A stretch of DNA of 64,000 bases from assembly GCF_004341515.1 (NCBI RefSeq), contig NZ_SLZF01000009.1, forward strand, positions 186,001-250,000, written 5' to 3'. Position 1 is the first letter of the stretch. Each line of letters begins with the position of its first letter. Under the pieces are notes generated by a model. That model had not been told where the DNA came from. It was given only the letters and a program-made list of their open reading frames with translations, and made no database searches. Of this stretch, positions 41,876 to 49,238 are shown piece after piece. The translations under genes were made by a program, and so were the position numbers. This DNA comes from Allobosea sp. BK604. GTDB taxonomy: Bacteria; Pseudomonadota; Alphaproteobacteria; Rhizobiales; Beijerinckiaceae.

Positions 41876-42163
41876 GGCGCGCTTTCATCGCTTCTTGCGG
41901 CGCTCGCAGAGGCTCTACAGACCCGATCCGATGCATGCGTGCAGCGGCTTTGCTCGACAAAAGAAGCCACCAGACTGCGAAGAGAAGCGTGACCCGCGTG
42001 AACGAGACCCCTGCACAGATAATCCGAGCTTGACCCAGCTGCCCGATTAGAGAAGCGGACGTTGGGTTACTGCCCGAAAGCGGACGTTCACGAGATGAGA
42101 CTTCATCCGATGACGTCTCCACCTGAACATGCCGAGCGGAGGCTACACCAAGCCACCGCGCGA
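41876..42163. other. Intergenic region with degenerate repeat
   Basis: Contains repeat copy g (42049-42090). No gene seen. Confidence 0.4.
42049..42090 (+). repeat. Degenerate GGACATT-family repeat, copy g
   Basis: AGAGAAGCGGACGTTGGGTT, then ACTGCCCGAAAGCGGACGTT. The second half matches copies a and b closely. Confidence 0.6.
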
Positions 42164-42334
42164 CTATGCCCCGCTGAACCTCACCGCGAGATTCGCCTTG
42201 AAGGCGTGGTCCTGGGCATCCTGCGCGAGCTTCCCGGTATAGGAGACACCGAGCGTCGCGCTCTTGCTGATCGCGAGGTCGAGCCCGGCTTCGACCAAGG
42301 CGCTGGAGCCGGAGAAGGCGGCGAGACGCTTGAC
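42164..42334 (-). pseudogene. C-terminal remnant of an autotransporter beta-barrel
   Basis: The minus-strand frame reads V-E-A-G-L-D-L-A-I-S-K-S-A-T-L-G-V-S-Y-T-G, then H-A-F-K-A-N-L-A-V-R-F, typical of the last two strands of an autotransporter beta domain, which ends in an aromatic residue. It is followed by S-G-A and a stop. An in-frame stop at 42335-42337 closes it upstream and no passenger domain is present. It is a 57-codon relic. Confidence 0.55.
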
Positions 42335-42511
42335 CTATAACCGCTCCGTTGGGGCCATCCGGGCCGAGTCTTCAAGGCAAGAGAATGCGTTCATCCGTGG
42401 CCATGGGGGCGTTTTTCCCGCCACATGCGAGCCTATCCCATCGGGGTGCCGAACTTTTGCTCCGAAGGATAGCGATCGCTCAGCTGCGCGATGTCCATGC
42501 CGGCGAGCCGT
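42335..42511. other. Short intergenic stretch
   Basis: No feature recognised between the autotransporter relic and the small secreted protein gene. Confidence 0.35.
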
Positions 42512-42760
42512 TCATCTCGGCAGGGGATAGACGATCCTCACCTTGCGCTGGTTCGGTGCCTGCCGCGTCGTCACGGAGGTCTCGCTGGCCTCTTCCGAAG
42601 TGGGCTGAACCTTGCCCTTGGGCTCGGAGTTGAGCCGCGCGCCCAGCTCGATCCCAGGGATTCCTGCAAAGGCGGTCGTGTCGAAATTCTCGCCCGCCCA
42701 TGCGGCAGTGCCGAATGCGAGGAGCGAAGCGAGGCTCAAGGTCAGGATAGCGTTCTTCAT
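42512..42760 (-). CDS. Small exported hypothetical protein (82 residues)
   Basis: A Sec signal peptide (about 1-23, M-K-N-A-I-L-T-L-S-L...A-A-W-A) and a short hydrophilic mature chain with no cysteines, ending K-V-R-I-V-Y-P-L-P-R. The ATG at 42760 gives a textbook leader; the frame is open to 42826. The family is unknown. It points the same way as the next small exported protein gene about 90 bases upstream, so they may be co-transcribed. Confidence 0.6.
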   Translation of the reverse strand: MKNAILTLSLASLLAFGTAAWAGENFDTTAFAGIPGIELGARLNSEPKGKVQPTSEEASETSVTTRQAPNQRKVRIVYPLPR

Positions 42761-42851
42761 ATGCAGCCACAGTCTCGGGTCAGTTGATCTGCAGACGGCA
42801 AGCCGTCGGCGATGAAGTGGGAACACCGGGCGGCGTTCCCACAGTGAACGG

Positions 42852-43127
42852 TCAATTGACTTCGCGTGTCACTTTCCGGGTCACCCGATCGCCGTAGGCG
42901 TTCGTATGGGTGACCTTCTTGGTGACGCGGGTGGCCCCACGATGGCCGACGTCGCGCCGAACAACGACCTTTCGAACGCCATGGCCGTGACCGTTACGCC
43001 AGCCACGATGGAGGCCGGAATCCACGTGGCGGCGCTCCTTGACAACGACCGTCTCCGCCGAAGCGGGCGCAGCCGCCATCGGGAGTGCCATGAAAGCGAG
43101 GGGGGCCAGCAGCAGGAACTTCTTCAT
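42852..43127 (-). CDS. Small basic exported protein (91 residues)
   Basis: A Sec signal peptide (about 1-24, ending A-P-A-S-A-E) followed by a mature chain rich in Arg, His, Lys and Val (K-E-R-R-H-V-D-S, K-V-V-V-R-R-D-V, T-R-K-V-T-R-E-V-N). It is strongly basic and probably disordered or a short beta chain in the periplasm. Similar small basic proteins occur in Hyphomicrobiales without assigned function. Confidence 0.65.
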   Translation of the reverse strand: MKKFLLLAPLAFMALPMAAAPASAETVVVKERRHVDSGLHRGWRNGHGHGVRKVVVRRDVGHRGATRVTKKVTHTNAYGDRVTRKVTREVN

Positions 43128-43242
43128 CTGTACACTCCGGATGGGGTGGATATCTGAGTACAGAACATCGCTTCTTTATATTGGTTCCAAACAATATTTC
43201 ATCCGAACTCGCAAGCAATTCCTCGACACCTGAACCGTCGCC

Positions 43243-43348
43243 AAAGAAAAGGCCCCACCAGCATGGCCTGGCGGGGCTTTAGTCTCATGACGTGGGACTG
43301 GCATTCCCACTCGCAGAACGCTGACGACGCGGATGTGTTCCGCGAAAA
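43243..43348 (-). ncRNA. Candidate small RNA with three hairpins
   Basis: Read on the minus strand this gives, in order, a CGCGGA/TCCGCG hairpin (43328-43344), a GTGGGA/TCCCAC hairpin (43292-43310) and a strong GC hairpin followed by TTTTCTTT (43247-43280). There is no convincing ORF on this strand. The compact run of stems ending in an intrinsic terminator is what a small regulatory RNA looks like. No known family was recognised and the promoter is not identified. Confidence 0.35.
43247..43280 (-). terminator. Rho-independent terminator (minus strand)
   Basis: GCCCCGCCAG pairs with CTGGTGGGGC around a short loop and is followed on the minus strand by TTTTCTTT. Confidence 0.6.
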
Positions 43349-43378
43349 GGCCCACCGTTATTTTCACAACGGTGGGCC
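43349..43378 (-). terminator. Rho-independent terminator (minus strand)
   Basis: GGCCCACCGTT and AACGGTGGGCC form a perfect 11-bp stem with an 8-base loop; TTTTCGC follows on the minus strand. Confidence 0.65.
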
Positions 43379-43444
43379 AAGTCGTGGCATCTCAAGGGAA
43401 TGCGAGCGGAACGCGGCGCGGCGAGATTTGTTCAGCTACCCGTC

Positions 43445-43504
43445 CTAAGGAACCGAGCGGACTGAAACGCACCCGATCAGGATCGTGAATTCGACAAGGC
43501 CCAT
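43445..43504 (-). CDS. Possible 19-residue peptide
   Basis: A GGGAGGG ribosome-binding site 5 bases before an ATG opens a 19-codon frame (M-G-L-V-E-F-T-I-L-I-G-C...S-V-P) with a hydrophobic centre. It lies in the interval between two minus-strand terminators, so a short transcript could carry it. It is too short to judge by coding statistics. Confidence 0.25.
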   Translation of the reverse strand: MGLVEFTILIGCVSVRSVP

Positions 43505-43883
43505 TGAACCCTCCCATTGAATTCCAGCATGACGCGAACTGACCAGGAAGCGCAGCCGTTCCCCTGAGAATCGCCTTGTCCTTACCGACCATTGAGGTGA
43601 TCGAACAACCCTCGCGAGAGAAAAGGCCCAGCCTCCGTTAGGAGTGCCGGGCCTTCTGACCGTCGTCGCGCGTGCGAACTGTCGCTTTCGATCTCGGTGC
43701 TACCTCCGACCGGGCGGCCGGTACATCCGCGGCTCGCAGCGGTCGGCGGTAGGCTGGCGCTGGATGAGTGCCGCGAGACGAACGCCGCAGGCCCCGGCAG
43801 GCTCCGATGCCCTTACTGCAACCAACCAGGATATTCAGCGGGTACCGCATCGCTCCGGCCACACAGCCGACGGATGTGTTTTG
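43505..43883. other. Intergenic region with terminator
   Basis: No gene seen apart from the terminator at 43621-43656, which would end the transcript of the MOSC gene. Confidence 0.4.
43621..43656 (-). terminator. Rho-independent terminator (minus strand), downstream of the MOSC gene
   Basis: AAGGCCCGGCACTCC pairs, with a one-base bulge, with GGAGGCTGGGCCTT around TAAC, and TTTTCTCTC follows on the minus strand. Confidence 0.6.
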
Positions 43884-44399
43884 TCAGGGAGAGGGCAAGA
43901 TGGGTGAGAGGGTGTCGCCGACGTTGACCGTTCCACCCTCGACGATGCGTGCCGTAATACCTCCGAGTCCGCGCACCGCATTGTATCCGCCCGTGCCGAG
44001 TATTTCCTCCATGCGAGAGCAAGGGTGACATTCTCCGGTCGTCTCGAGGATCGCGGAACCGATCCGGAAGCGCTTCTCCTTCAGCGCGAGCAAGTTGAGA
44101 CCTCGGGTGACGACGTTGCGCCTCAGATCGGCTGGCACCACACTCAAACGTCCCAAATGACTGGCGATTGCGTCCAGGTGTTCTGCCTGGATCAAAGTGA
44201 CCTGACGCGCCCCAGCGACACGAGCGTAACGGTCGCCGATCACGCCTCCTGCCGCATCGAATTCCGCGGTCTCGACCGCACGTACAGGCTCTCGACGGCG
44301 CGGCCGAATGCCGAGCCACACAACCTGTCCCGATCTGACCGGTGCGTTCAAGAGCATGGTCAGCGAAGATGAAGGATTAAAGGGCATGGGTTGAGCCAA
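43884..44399 (-). CDS. MOSC domain protein
   Basis: A 171-residue single MOSC domain with the conserved Cys in E-C-H-P-C-S-R-M (C124, with C127 nearby), plus G-D-R-Y-A near residue 56 and N-V-V-T-R-G-L-N-L. MOSC proteins carry sulfur or molybdenum-cofactor chemistry, as in YiiM-type N-hydroxylated-base reductases. The molybdenum enzyme paoABC starts 320 bases away in divergent orientation, a suggestive but unproven link. Confidence 0.83.
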   Translation of the reverse strand: MAQPMPFNPSSSLTMLLNAPVRSGQVVWLGIRPRRREPVRAVETAEFDAAGGVIGDRYARVAGARQVTLIQAEHLDAIASHLGRLSVVPADLRRNVVTRGLNLLALKEKRFRIGSAILETTGECHPCSRMEEILGTGGYNAVRGLGGITARIVEGGTVNVGDTLSPILPSP

Positions 44400-44720
44400 T
44401 CAGGTCTATCGGGCGGTCAATCGCCGAAAAAGTTCCGGACCATTCTGCATATCCGTTCGCGAAGGTCAGGTCGCTGCGACTACCCACCCGGCCGCGCCAA
44501 CCAGTCGCTTCTCGCTAGCGTCCAAGCTGGCATTCGAGCGTCGCCGGACAGCGGACGTTCCAGATGGACTGATCGGACGATGCGCAAGCGCGCTGACGAT
44601 CTCGTGTGCGCGCATTTCAGAGCGAGAATGAACTAGCCGCCGCTTCCGTCGTTCTCCTTCGCAACGCAGCTGTCTCGGGAGCGAGCCCCCAGCTGCGATT
44701 TGCCGAAACCGGAGGCGGGT
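44400..44720. other. Divergent promoter region between MOSC and paoA
   Basis: About 320 bases with no gene. A weak relic of the GGACATT repeat (CCGGACAGCGGACGTTCC) is at about 44543-44560. Confidence 0.4.
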
Positions 44721-45356
44721 ATGCCAACTCCCAGCGAACTGGAAATGAACCGACGCGACCTGATGGTCATCGCCTGCGCCTGTGCTGCCTTTTCTACGAC
44801 GGCGGCGGGCGCGCGCGCTCAGCCGGCGCCAGTCGGAAAGCCGGTGCTGAGCGAGGTCTCGTTCAACGTGAACGGGCGCATTCACAAGCTCGAACTCGAT
44901 ACGCGCACGACTTTGCTCGACGCGCTGCGCGAGCACCTTCACCTGACCGGCACCAAGAAGGGCTGCGACCATGGCCAATGCGGCGCCTGCACCGTGCTGG
45001 TCGACGGGCAGAGGATCAATTCCTGCCTGACGCTGGCGATCATGAACCAGGGCTCGGAGGTGACGACGGTCGAGGGGCTGGGCGGCGTCGATGATCTCCA
45101 CCCGATGCAGGCGGCCTTCGTGAAGCATGACGGTTTCCAGTGCGGTTATTGCACGCCGGGCCAGATCTGTTCCGCCGTCGCGGTTCTCGATGAAATCAAG
45201 GCGGGCATCCCAAGCCATGTCAGCGCCGATCTGACCGGCCCGATGGCCCTGACCGAAACCGAGATCCGCGAGCGCATGAGCGGCAACATCTGCCGCTGCG
45301 GTGCCTATTCCAACATCGTCGAGGCGATCACCGAGGTTGCCGGGAGGCGCGGATGA
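44721..45356 (+). CDS. paoA: Periplasmic aldehyde oxidoreductase, 2Fe-2S subunit
   Basis: A 211-residue subunit with a twin-Arg leader (N-R-R-D-L-M-V-I-A near residues 10-18, ending A-R-A-Q). Two 2Fe-2S clusters are visible: the plant-ferredoxin type C-D-H-G-Q-C-G-A-C...C, and the helical type C-G-Y-C...C-R-C. This matches E. coli PaoA (YagT), which exports the folded complex through Tat. The GGAGG before ATG 44721 sets the start. It overlaps paoB by four bases. The heterotrimer oxidises aromatic and other aldehydes in the periplasm. Confidence 0.93.
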   Translation: MPTPSELEMNRRDLMVIACACAAFSTTAAGARAQPAPVGKPVLSEVSFNVNGRIHKLELDTRTTLLDALREHLHLTGTKKGCDHGQCGACTVLVDGQRINSCLTLAIMNQGSEVTTVEGLGGVDDLHPMQAAFVKHDGFQCGYCTPGQICSAVAVLDEIKAGIPSHVSADLTGPMALTETEIRERMSGNICRCGAYSNIVEAITEVAGRRG

Positions 45357-46303
45357 GGGCTTTCAGTTACGAGAAGGCCGCTTCTCCGGCCGAGGCGGCT
45401 GCGGCCGCTGCAAGCGATCGCGACGCCAGGTTCATCGCTGGCGGCACCAATCTGCTCGACCTGATGAAGCTGCAGATCGAGGCGCCGACGCATCTGATCG
45501 ACGTCAACGGGCTGGGGCTCGACACAATCGCGCCCACCACCGATGGCGGGCTGCGCATCGGGGCGCTGGTCCGCAACACCGCCTTGGCCGCGGACGAGCG
45601 CGTCCGGCGTGATTATGCGGTGCTGTCGCGGGCGCTGCTCGCGGGCGCCTCGGGCCAGTTGCGCAACCGCGCCACCACCGCCGGGAACCTGCTGCAGCGG
45701 ACGCGCTGCCCGTATTTCTACGATACGGCGCAGCCCTGCAACAAACGCCAGCCGGGGAGTGGCTGCTCGGCGATCGACGGGTTCTCGCGCCAGCTCGGCG
45801 TCGTCGGCATCAGCGACACCTGCATCGCGACGCATCCCTCGGACATGGCCGTGGCAATGCGGGCGCTCGACGCCACGGTCGAGACGGTCAAGCCCGATCG
45901 ATCGACCCGCTCGATCCCCGTTGCCGATCTGCATCGGCTGCCGGGCAAGACGCCTCATGTCGAGACTGTGCTGGAAAGGGGCGAGCTCATAACGGCGGTG
46001 ACGCTGCCGAAGCCCGCCGGTGGCACGCAGATCTATCGCAAGGTGCGGGACCGGGCGTCGTACGCGTTCGCGCTGATTTCCGTCGCCGCCATCGTGCAGC
46101 GCGACGGCAGCGGCCGGATCGCGCTCGGCGGCGTCGCGCCGAAACCCTGGCGCGTCGAGAAGGCGGAGGCGGAACTTCCCCGCGGCGCGAAGGCTGCCAC
46201 CGAGGCCATTCTCGCCGGCGCCAAGCCTACCCATGACAACGCGTTCAAGCTGCCGCTGGTCGAGCGCACGCTCGGCGCCGTGCTGACGCAAGCGAGGGGC
46301 TGA
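45353..46303 (+). CDS. paoB: Periplasmic aldehyde oxidoreductase, FAD-binding subunit
   Basis: A 316-residue CO-dehydrogenase-flavoprotein-type subunit: I-A-G-G-T-N-L-L-D near residue 25, R-N-R-A-T-T-A-G-N-L and P-C-N-K-R-Q-P-G-S-G-C-S-A in the middle. The extra Cys-rich loop (C-P-Y...C-N...G-C) is typical of PaoB (YagS), which binds a 4Fe-4S cluster besides FAD. It has no signal of its own and is expected to be exported with PaoA. Confidence 0.93.
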   Translation: MRAFSYEKAASPAEAAAAAASDRDARFIAGGTNLLDLMKLQIEAPTHLIDVNGLGLDTIAPTTDGGLRIGALVRNTALAADERVRRDYAVLSRALLAGASGQLRNRATTAGNLLQRTRCPYFYDTAQPCNKRQPGSGCSAIDGFSRQLGVVGISDTCIATHPSDMAVAMRALDATVETVKPDRSTRSIPVADLHRLPGKTPHVETVLERGELITAVTLPKPAGGTQIYRKVRDRASYAFALISVAAIVQRDGSGRIALGGVAPKPWRVEKAEAELPRGAKAATEAILAGAKPTHDNAFKLPLVERTLGAVLTQARG

Positions 46304-46306
46304 ACC

Positions 46307-48514
46307 ATGAAATTCGACAAGCCTGCAACCGCGAACCCGATCGACCGCCTCCAGGTGATCGGACAGCCGCATGATCGCATCGACGGTGCCCGCAAGGTCA
46401 CCGGCACAGCCCGCTACGCTTATGAGCAGCACGATGTCGTGCCCAACCAGGCCTATGGCTATGTGATCGGCGCCGGCATCGCCAAGGGGCGCATCGCTTC
46501 GATCGAACTCGACGCCGCGCGAAAGGCGCCAGGCGTGCTTGCGATCGTGACGGCGAAGGAGGCCGGCAATCTGAAGAAGGGCCCGCGCAACACCGCCCGC
46601 CTGCTCGCGGGACCGGAGGTGGAGCATTACCATCAGGCCGTCGCGCTGGTGGTGGCCGAAAGCTTCGAGCAGGCGCGCGCCGCGGCTAGCTTGATCAAGG
46701 TGGAGTATGCCGCGGCCAAGGGCGCCTTTGACCTCGCGGCCGCGAAGGACAGGGCCACGAAGCCCGAGGGCGACGACCCCAGTCTCAAAGACACCCATGT
46801 CGGCGACTTTGTGGACGCCTTCGCGAGCGCGCCGGTCAGCCTCGACGAGACCTACACGACGCCCGACGAGAGCCATGCGATGATGGAGCCCCATGCCACG
46901 CTCGCCGCCTGGGAAGGCGACAGGCTGACGCTCTGGACCGCCAACCAGATGGTCGCCTGGGGCGTGACGGACATGGCGACGACGCTCGGCATTCCCAAGC
47001 AGAACATCCGCATCGTCTCGCCTTTCATCGGCGGGGGCTTCGGCGGCAAGCTGTTCCTGCGTGCCGATGTGCTGCTGGCGGCGCTGGGCGCGCGCCTGGC
47101 GCAGCGGCCGGTCAAGGTGGCGCTGACGCGCCCGCTGATGGCCAACAACACGACGCACAGGCCGGCAACGATCCAGCGTATCCGGCTGGGCGCGACGAAG
47201 GAGGGGAAGCTCACCGCGATCGGCCATGAAAGCTGGTCGGGCGATCTCAAGGGCGGCGGGCCGGAGGTCGCGGTGCAGCAGACGCGGCTGCTCTATGCCG
47301 GCGCCAACCGGATGACCGCGATGCGTCTTGCCGAGCTCGACCTGCCGGAAGGCAACGCTATGCGCGCGCCCGGCGAGGCACCGGGCCTGATGGCGCTGGA
47401 AATGGCGATGGACGAGATGGCCGAGAAGCTCGGGATGGATCCGATCGCCTTCCGCCTCCTCAACGACACGCAGGTCGACCCGGAGAAGCCCGGGCGGCCC
47501 TTCTCGATGCGGCGGCTCGACGAGTGCTTCAAGCTCGGCGCGGAACGGTTCGGCTGGTCCCGTCGCTCGGAGCGGGTGGGCCAGATGCGCGAGGGTAACT
47601 GGCTGATCGGCCTCGGCGTCGCGACCGCCTTCCGCAACAACCTCGTGATGAAGTCGGGCGCGCGCGTCAGTCTCGACGCCGAGGGCATCGTCACGGTCGA
47701 GACCGATATGACCGACATCGGCACCGGCAGCTATACCATCATCGGGCAGACCGCCGCCGAGATGTTGGGCGTCGATCTCGAAAAGGTCGTGGTGAAGCTG
47801 GGAGATTCCGCCTTCCCCGTCTCGGCCGGATCCGGCGGGCAGTGGGGCGGCAACAGCTCGACGGCCGGCGTCTACGCAGCTTGCGTGAAGCTGCGCGAGG
47901 CCGTGGCGCAAAAGCTGGGCATCAACTCGACAGAGGCCGTCTTCGCGGGCGGCGAGGTGAAAGCCGGCAATCGCAGCCTCCCGCTGAAGAGCGCGGCAGA
48001 GGCCGGCCCCCTGACCGGCGAGGACACGATCGAATATGGCGATCTCGACGAGACGCACCAGCAATCCACCTTCGGCGCGCATTTCGTGGAAGTGGGTGTC
48101 GACGCGGCTACGGCCGAGACGCGGGTCAGGCGCATGCTGGCGGTGTGCGCGGCAGGGCGCATCCTCAACCCCAAAACCGCTCGCAGCCAGGTGATCGGCG
48201 CGATGACCATGGGGGCAGGCGCGGCGCTGATGGAGGAACTGGCGGTCGACAAGCGCCGTGGCTTCTTCGTCAACCACGACCTCGCCGGTTACGAGGTGCC
48301 GGTGCATGCCGACATTCCGCATCAGGACGTGGTCTTTCTCGACGAGGCAGACCCGATGTCCTCGCCGATGAAGGCAAAGGGCGTGGGCGAGCTCGGCATC
48401 TGCGGGGTCGGCGCTGCCGTGGCCAACGCCATCTACAACGCGACCGGCGTGCGCGTGCGCAACTACCCGATCACGCTCGACAAGCTGCTGCCCCGGATGC
48501 CGGAAGCCGCTTGA
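46307..48514 (+). CDS. paoC: Periplasmic aldehyde oxidoreductase, molybdenum cofactor subunit
   Basis: A 735-residue Moco-binding subunit of the xanthine oxidase family. It shows G-G-G-F-G-G-K near residue 244, E-M-A-M-D-E-M-A-E-K-L-G-M-D-P, G-Q-T-A-A-E-M-L-G-V and the catalytic-Glu segment K-G-V-G-E-L-G-I-C-G near the C-terminus. It corresponds to E. coli PaoC (YagR). The dedicated chaperone gene paoD is not found next to it, and the region downstream is gene-free, so Moco insertion must rely on a gene elsewhere. Confidence 0.93.
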   Translation: MKFDKPATANPIDRLQVIGQPHDRIDGARKVTGTARYAYEQHDVVPNQAYGYVIGAGIAKGRIASIELDAARKAPGVLAIVTAKEAGNLKKGPRNTARLLAGPEVEHYHQAVALVVAESFEQARAAASLIKVEYAAAKGAFDLAAAKDRATKPEGDDPSLKDTHVGDFVDAFASAPVSLDETYTTPDESHAMMEPHATLAAWEGDRLTLWTANQMVAWGVTDMATTLGIPKQNIRIVSPFIGGGFGGKLFLRADVLLAALGARLAQRPVKVALTRPLMANNTTHRPATIQRIRLGATKEGKLTAIGHESWSGDLKGGGPEVAVQQTRLLYAGANRMTAMRLAELDLPEGNAMRAPGEAPGLMALEMAMDEMAEKLGMDPIAFRLLNDTQVDPEKPGRPFSMRRLDECFKLGAERFGWSRRSERVGQMREGNWLIGLGVATAFRNNLVMKSGARVSLDAEGIVTVETDMTDIGTGSYTIIGQTAAEMLGVDLEKVVVKLGDSAFPVSAGSGGQWGGNSSTAGVYAACVKLREAVAQKLGINSTEAVFAGGEVKAGNRSLPLKSAAEAGPLTGEDTIEYGDLDETHQQSTFGAHFVEVGVDAATAETRVRRMLAVCAAGRILNPKTARSQVIGAMTMGAGAALMEELAVDKRRGFFVNHDLAGYEVPVHADIPHQDVVFLDEADPMSSPMKAKGVGELGICGVGAAVANAIYNATGVRVRNYPITLDKLLPRMPEAA

Positions 48515-48922
48515 GTGGCTTTCGGTTATTCCTGGTCGTCGTCAAGCCAGCCGTTGCCCGTAAGGGATGCCGCGAGCGCATCCCGATTCAGCCGGGAATA
48601 CGCGCGGATGTACGCGATGCCTCCGGTTCACGACGTGGCGCGGTTTCGGAAGTCACCCGGGAGTTCCGTCAGGAAGCCGTTTTGGCTTGAACATCCAGAG
48701 CTTTCGCCGGTGTCCATCACGATCGAGCAGCCATCCTCGGGCTGCTCGAAAGCGCCACGACTACGGTCGCCCCATCCGGACAAGATGGGCCAATTGCGGA
48801 CGTTAAGGCTTGCCCGGAACCGGACATTCGGCAGCCACGAGATTGTGGCTTCTGACGTGAGCTGGCTGAAGGCTGAGCCCTGTAACCGAGAAGGCCCTGC
48901 TACCCAGGCTTGGCCGTGTCCA
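48515..48922. other. Intergenic region with degenerate repeat
   Basis: About 400 bases after paoC with repeat copy h (48788-48830). No gene seen. Confidence 0.4.
48788..48830 (+). repeat. Degenerate GGACATT-family repeat, copy h
   Basis: GGCCAATTGCGGACGTTAAG, then GCTTGCCCGGAACCGGACAT, close to copy e. Confidence 0.58.
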
Positions 48923-49022
48923 GAGCATTTCCGCGTTTCTCCGAATCGCTGAAATGCTCTATCTCTTTGTTTTGACACATTTTCTTTACGCGAACCGGTA
49001 CCCACTTCGCTCGAAAATGCTC
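48923..49022 (+). repeat. MITE copy 6
   Basis: A 100-bp copy in plus orientation, flanked by CA on the left and TA on the right, so one target base has changed. It lies about 215 bases before the TonB-dependent receptor gene. Confidence 0.82.
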
Positions 49023-49238
49023 TAGCCTCAGCACAGTCGTCCCCGCGCCTCGATCGAGCAGCGCAACTCCTATCGCATCGGCGGGGTCAGGCAGCTTGCC
49101 GCGGCCTGACTCGAATTAGTTCAATGTATTTCTAGTTCGTATTTCGTTTAGTTTTGAAGTATAGCTCATGTATTATTGATGTTGCGAATCTATTCGCAGA
49201 TGCATTAGAGCATCTACGCATAAATTCGGGGCTCGGTT
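49023..49238 (+). promoter_or_regulatory. AT-rich promoter region of the TonB receptor operon
   Basis: From about 49110 the sequence becomes strongly AT-rich, unlike the surrounding DNA, and contains the 16-bp palindrome at 49183-49198. It is the only promoter region seen for the whole receptor-to-efflux cluster. Confidence 0.5.
49183..49198. promoter_or_regulatory. 16-bp palindrome upstream of the TonB receptor (Fur/Irr-like candidate)
   Basis: TGCGAATCTATTCGCA is a perfect 7-bp inverted repeat with a two-base centre. It resembles Fur-superfamily operators (T-G-x-x-A-A-T ... A-T-T-x-x-C-A), which suits iron control of this receptor. It lies 41-56 bases before the ATG. Confidence 0.5.

Noticed and set aside
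45305..48322. A 1005-codon minus-strand open frame opposite paoB and paoC.
   Set aside because: It is the GC-rich shadow of the two well-supported plus-strand genes; its composition (Arg, His, Gly, Ala rich, no domain) is typical of antisense frames.
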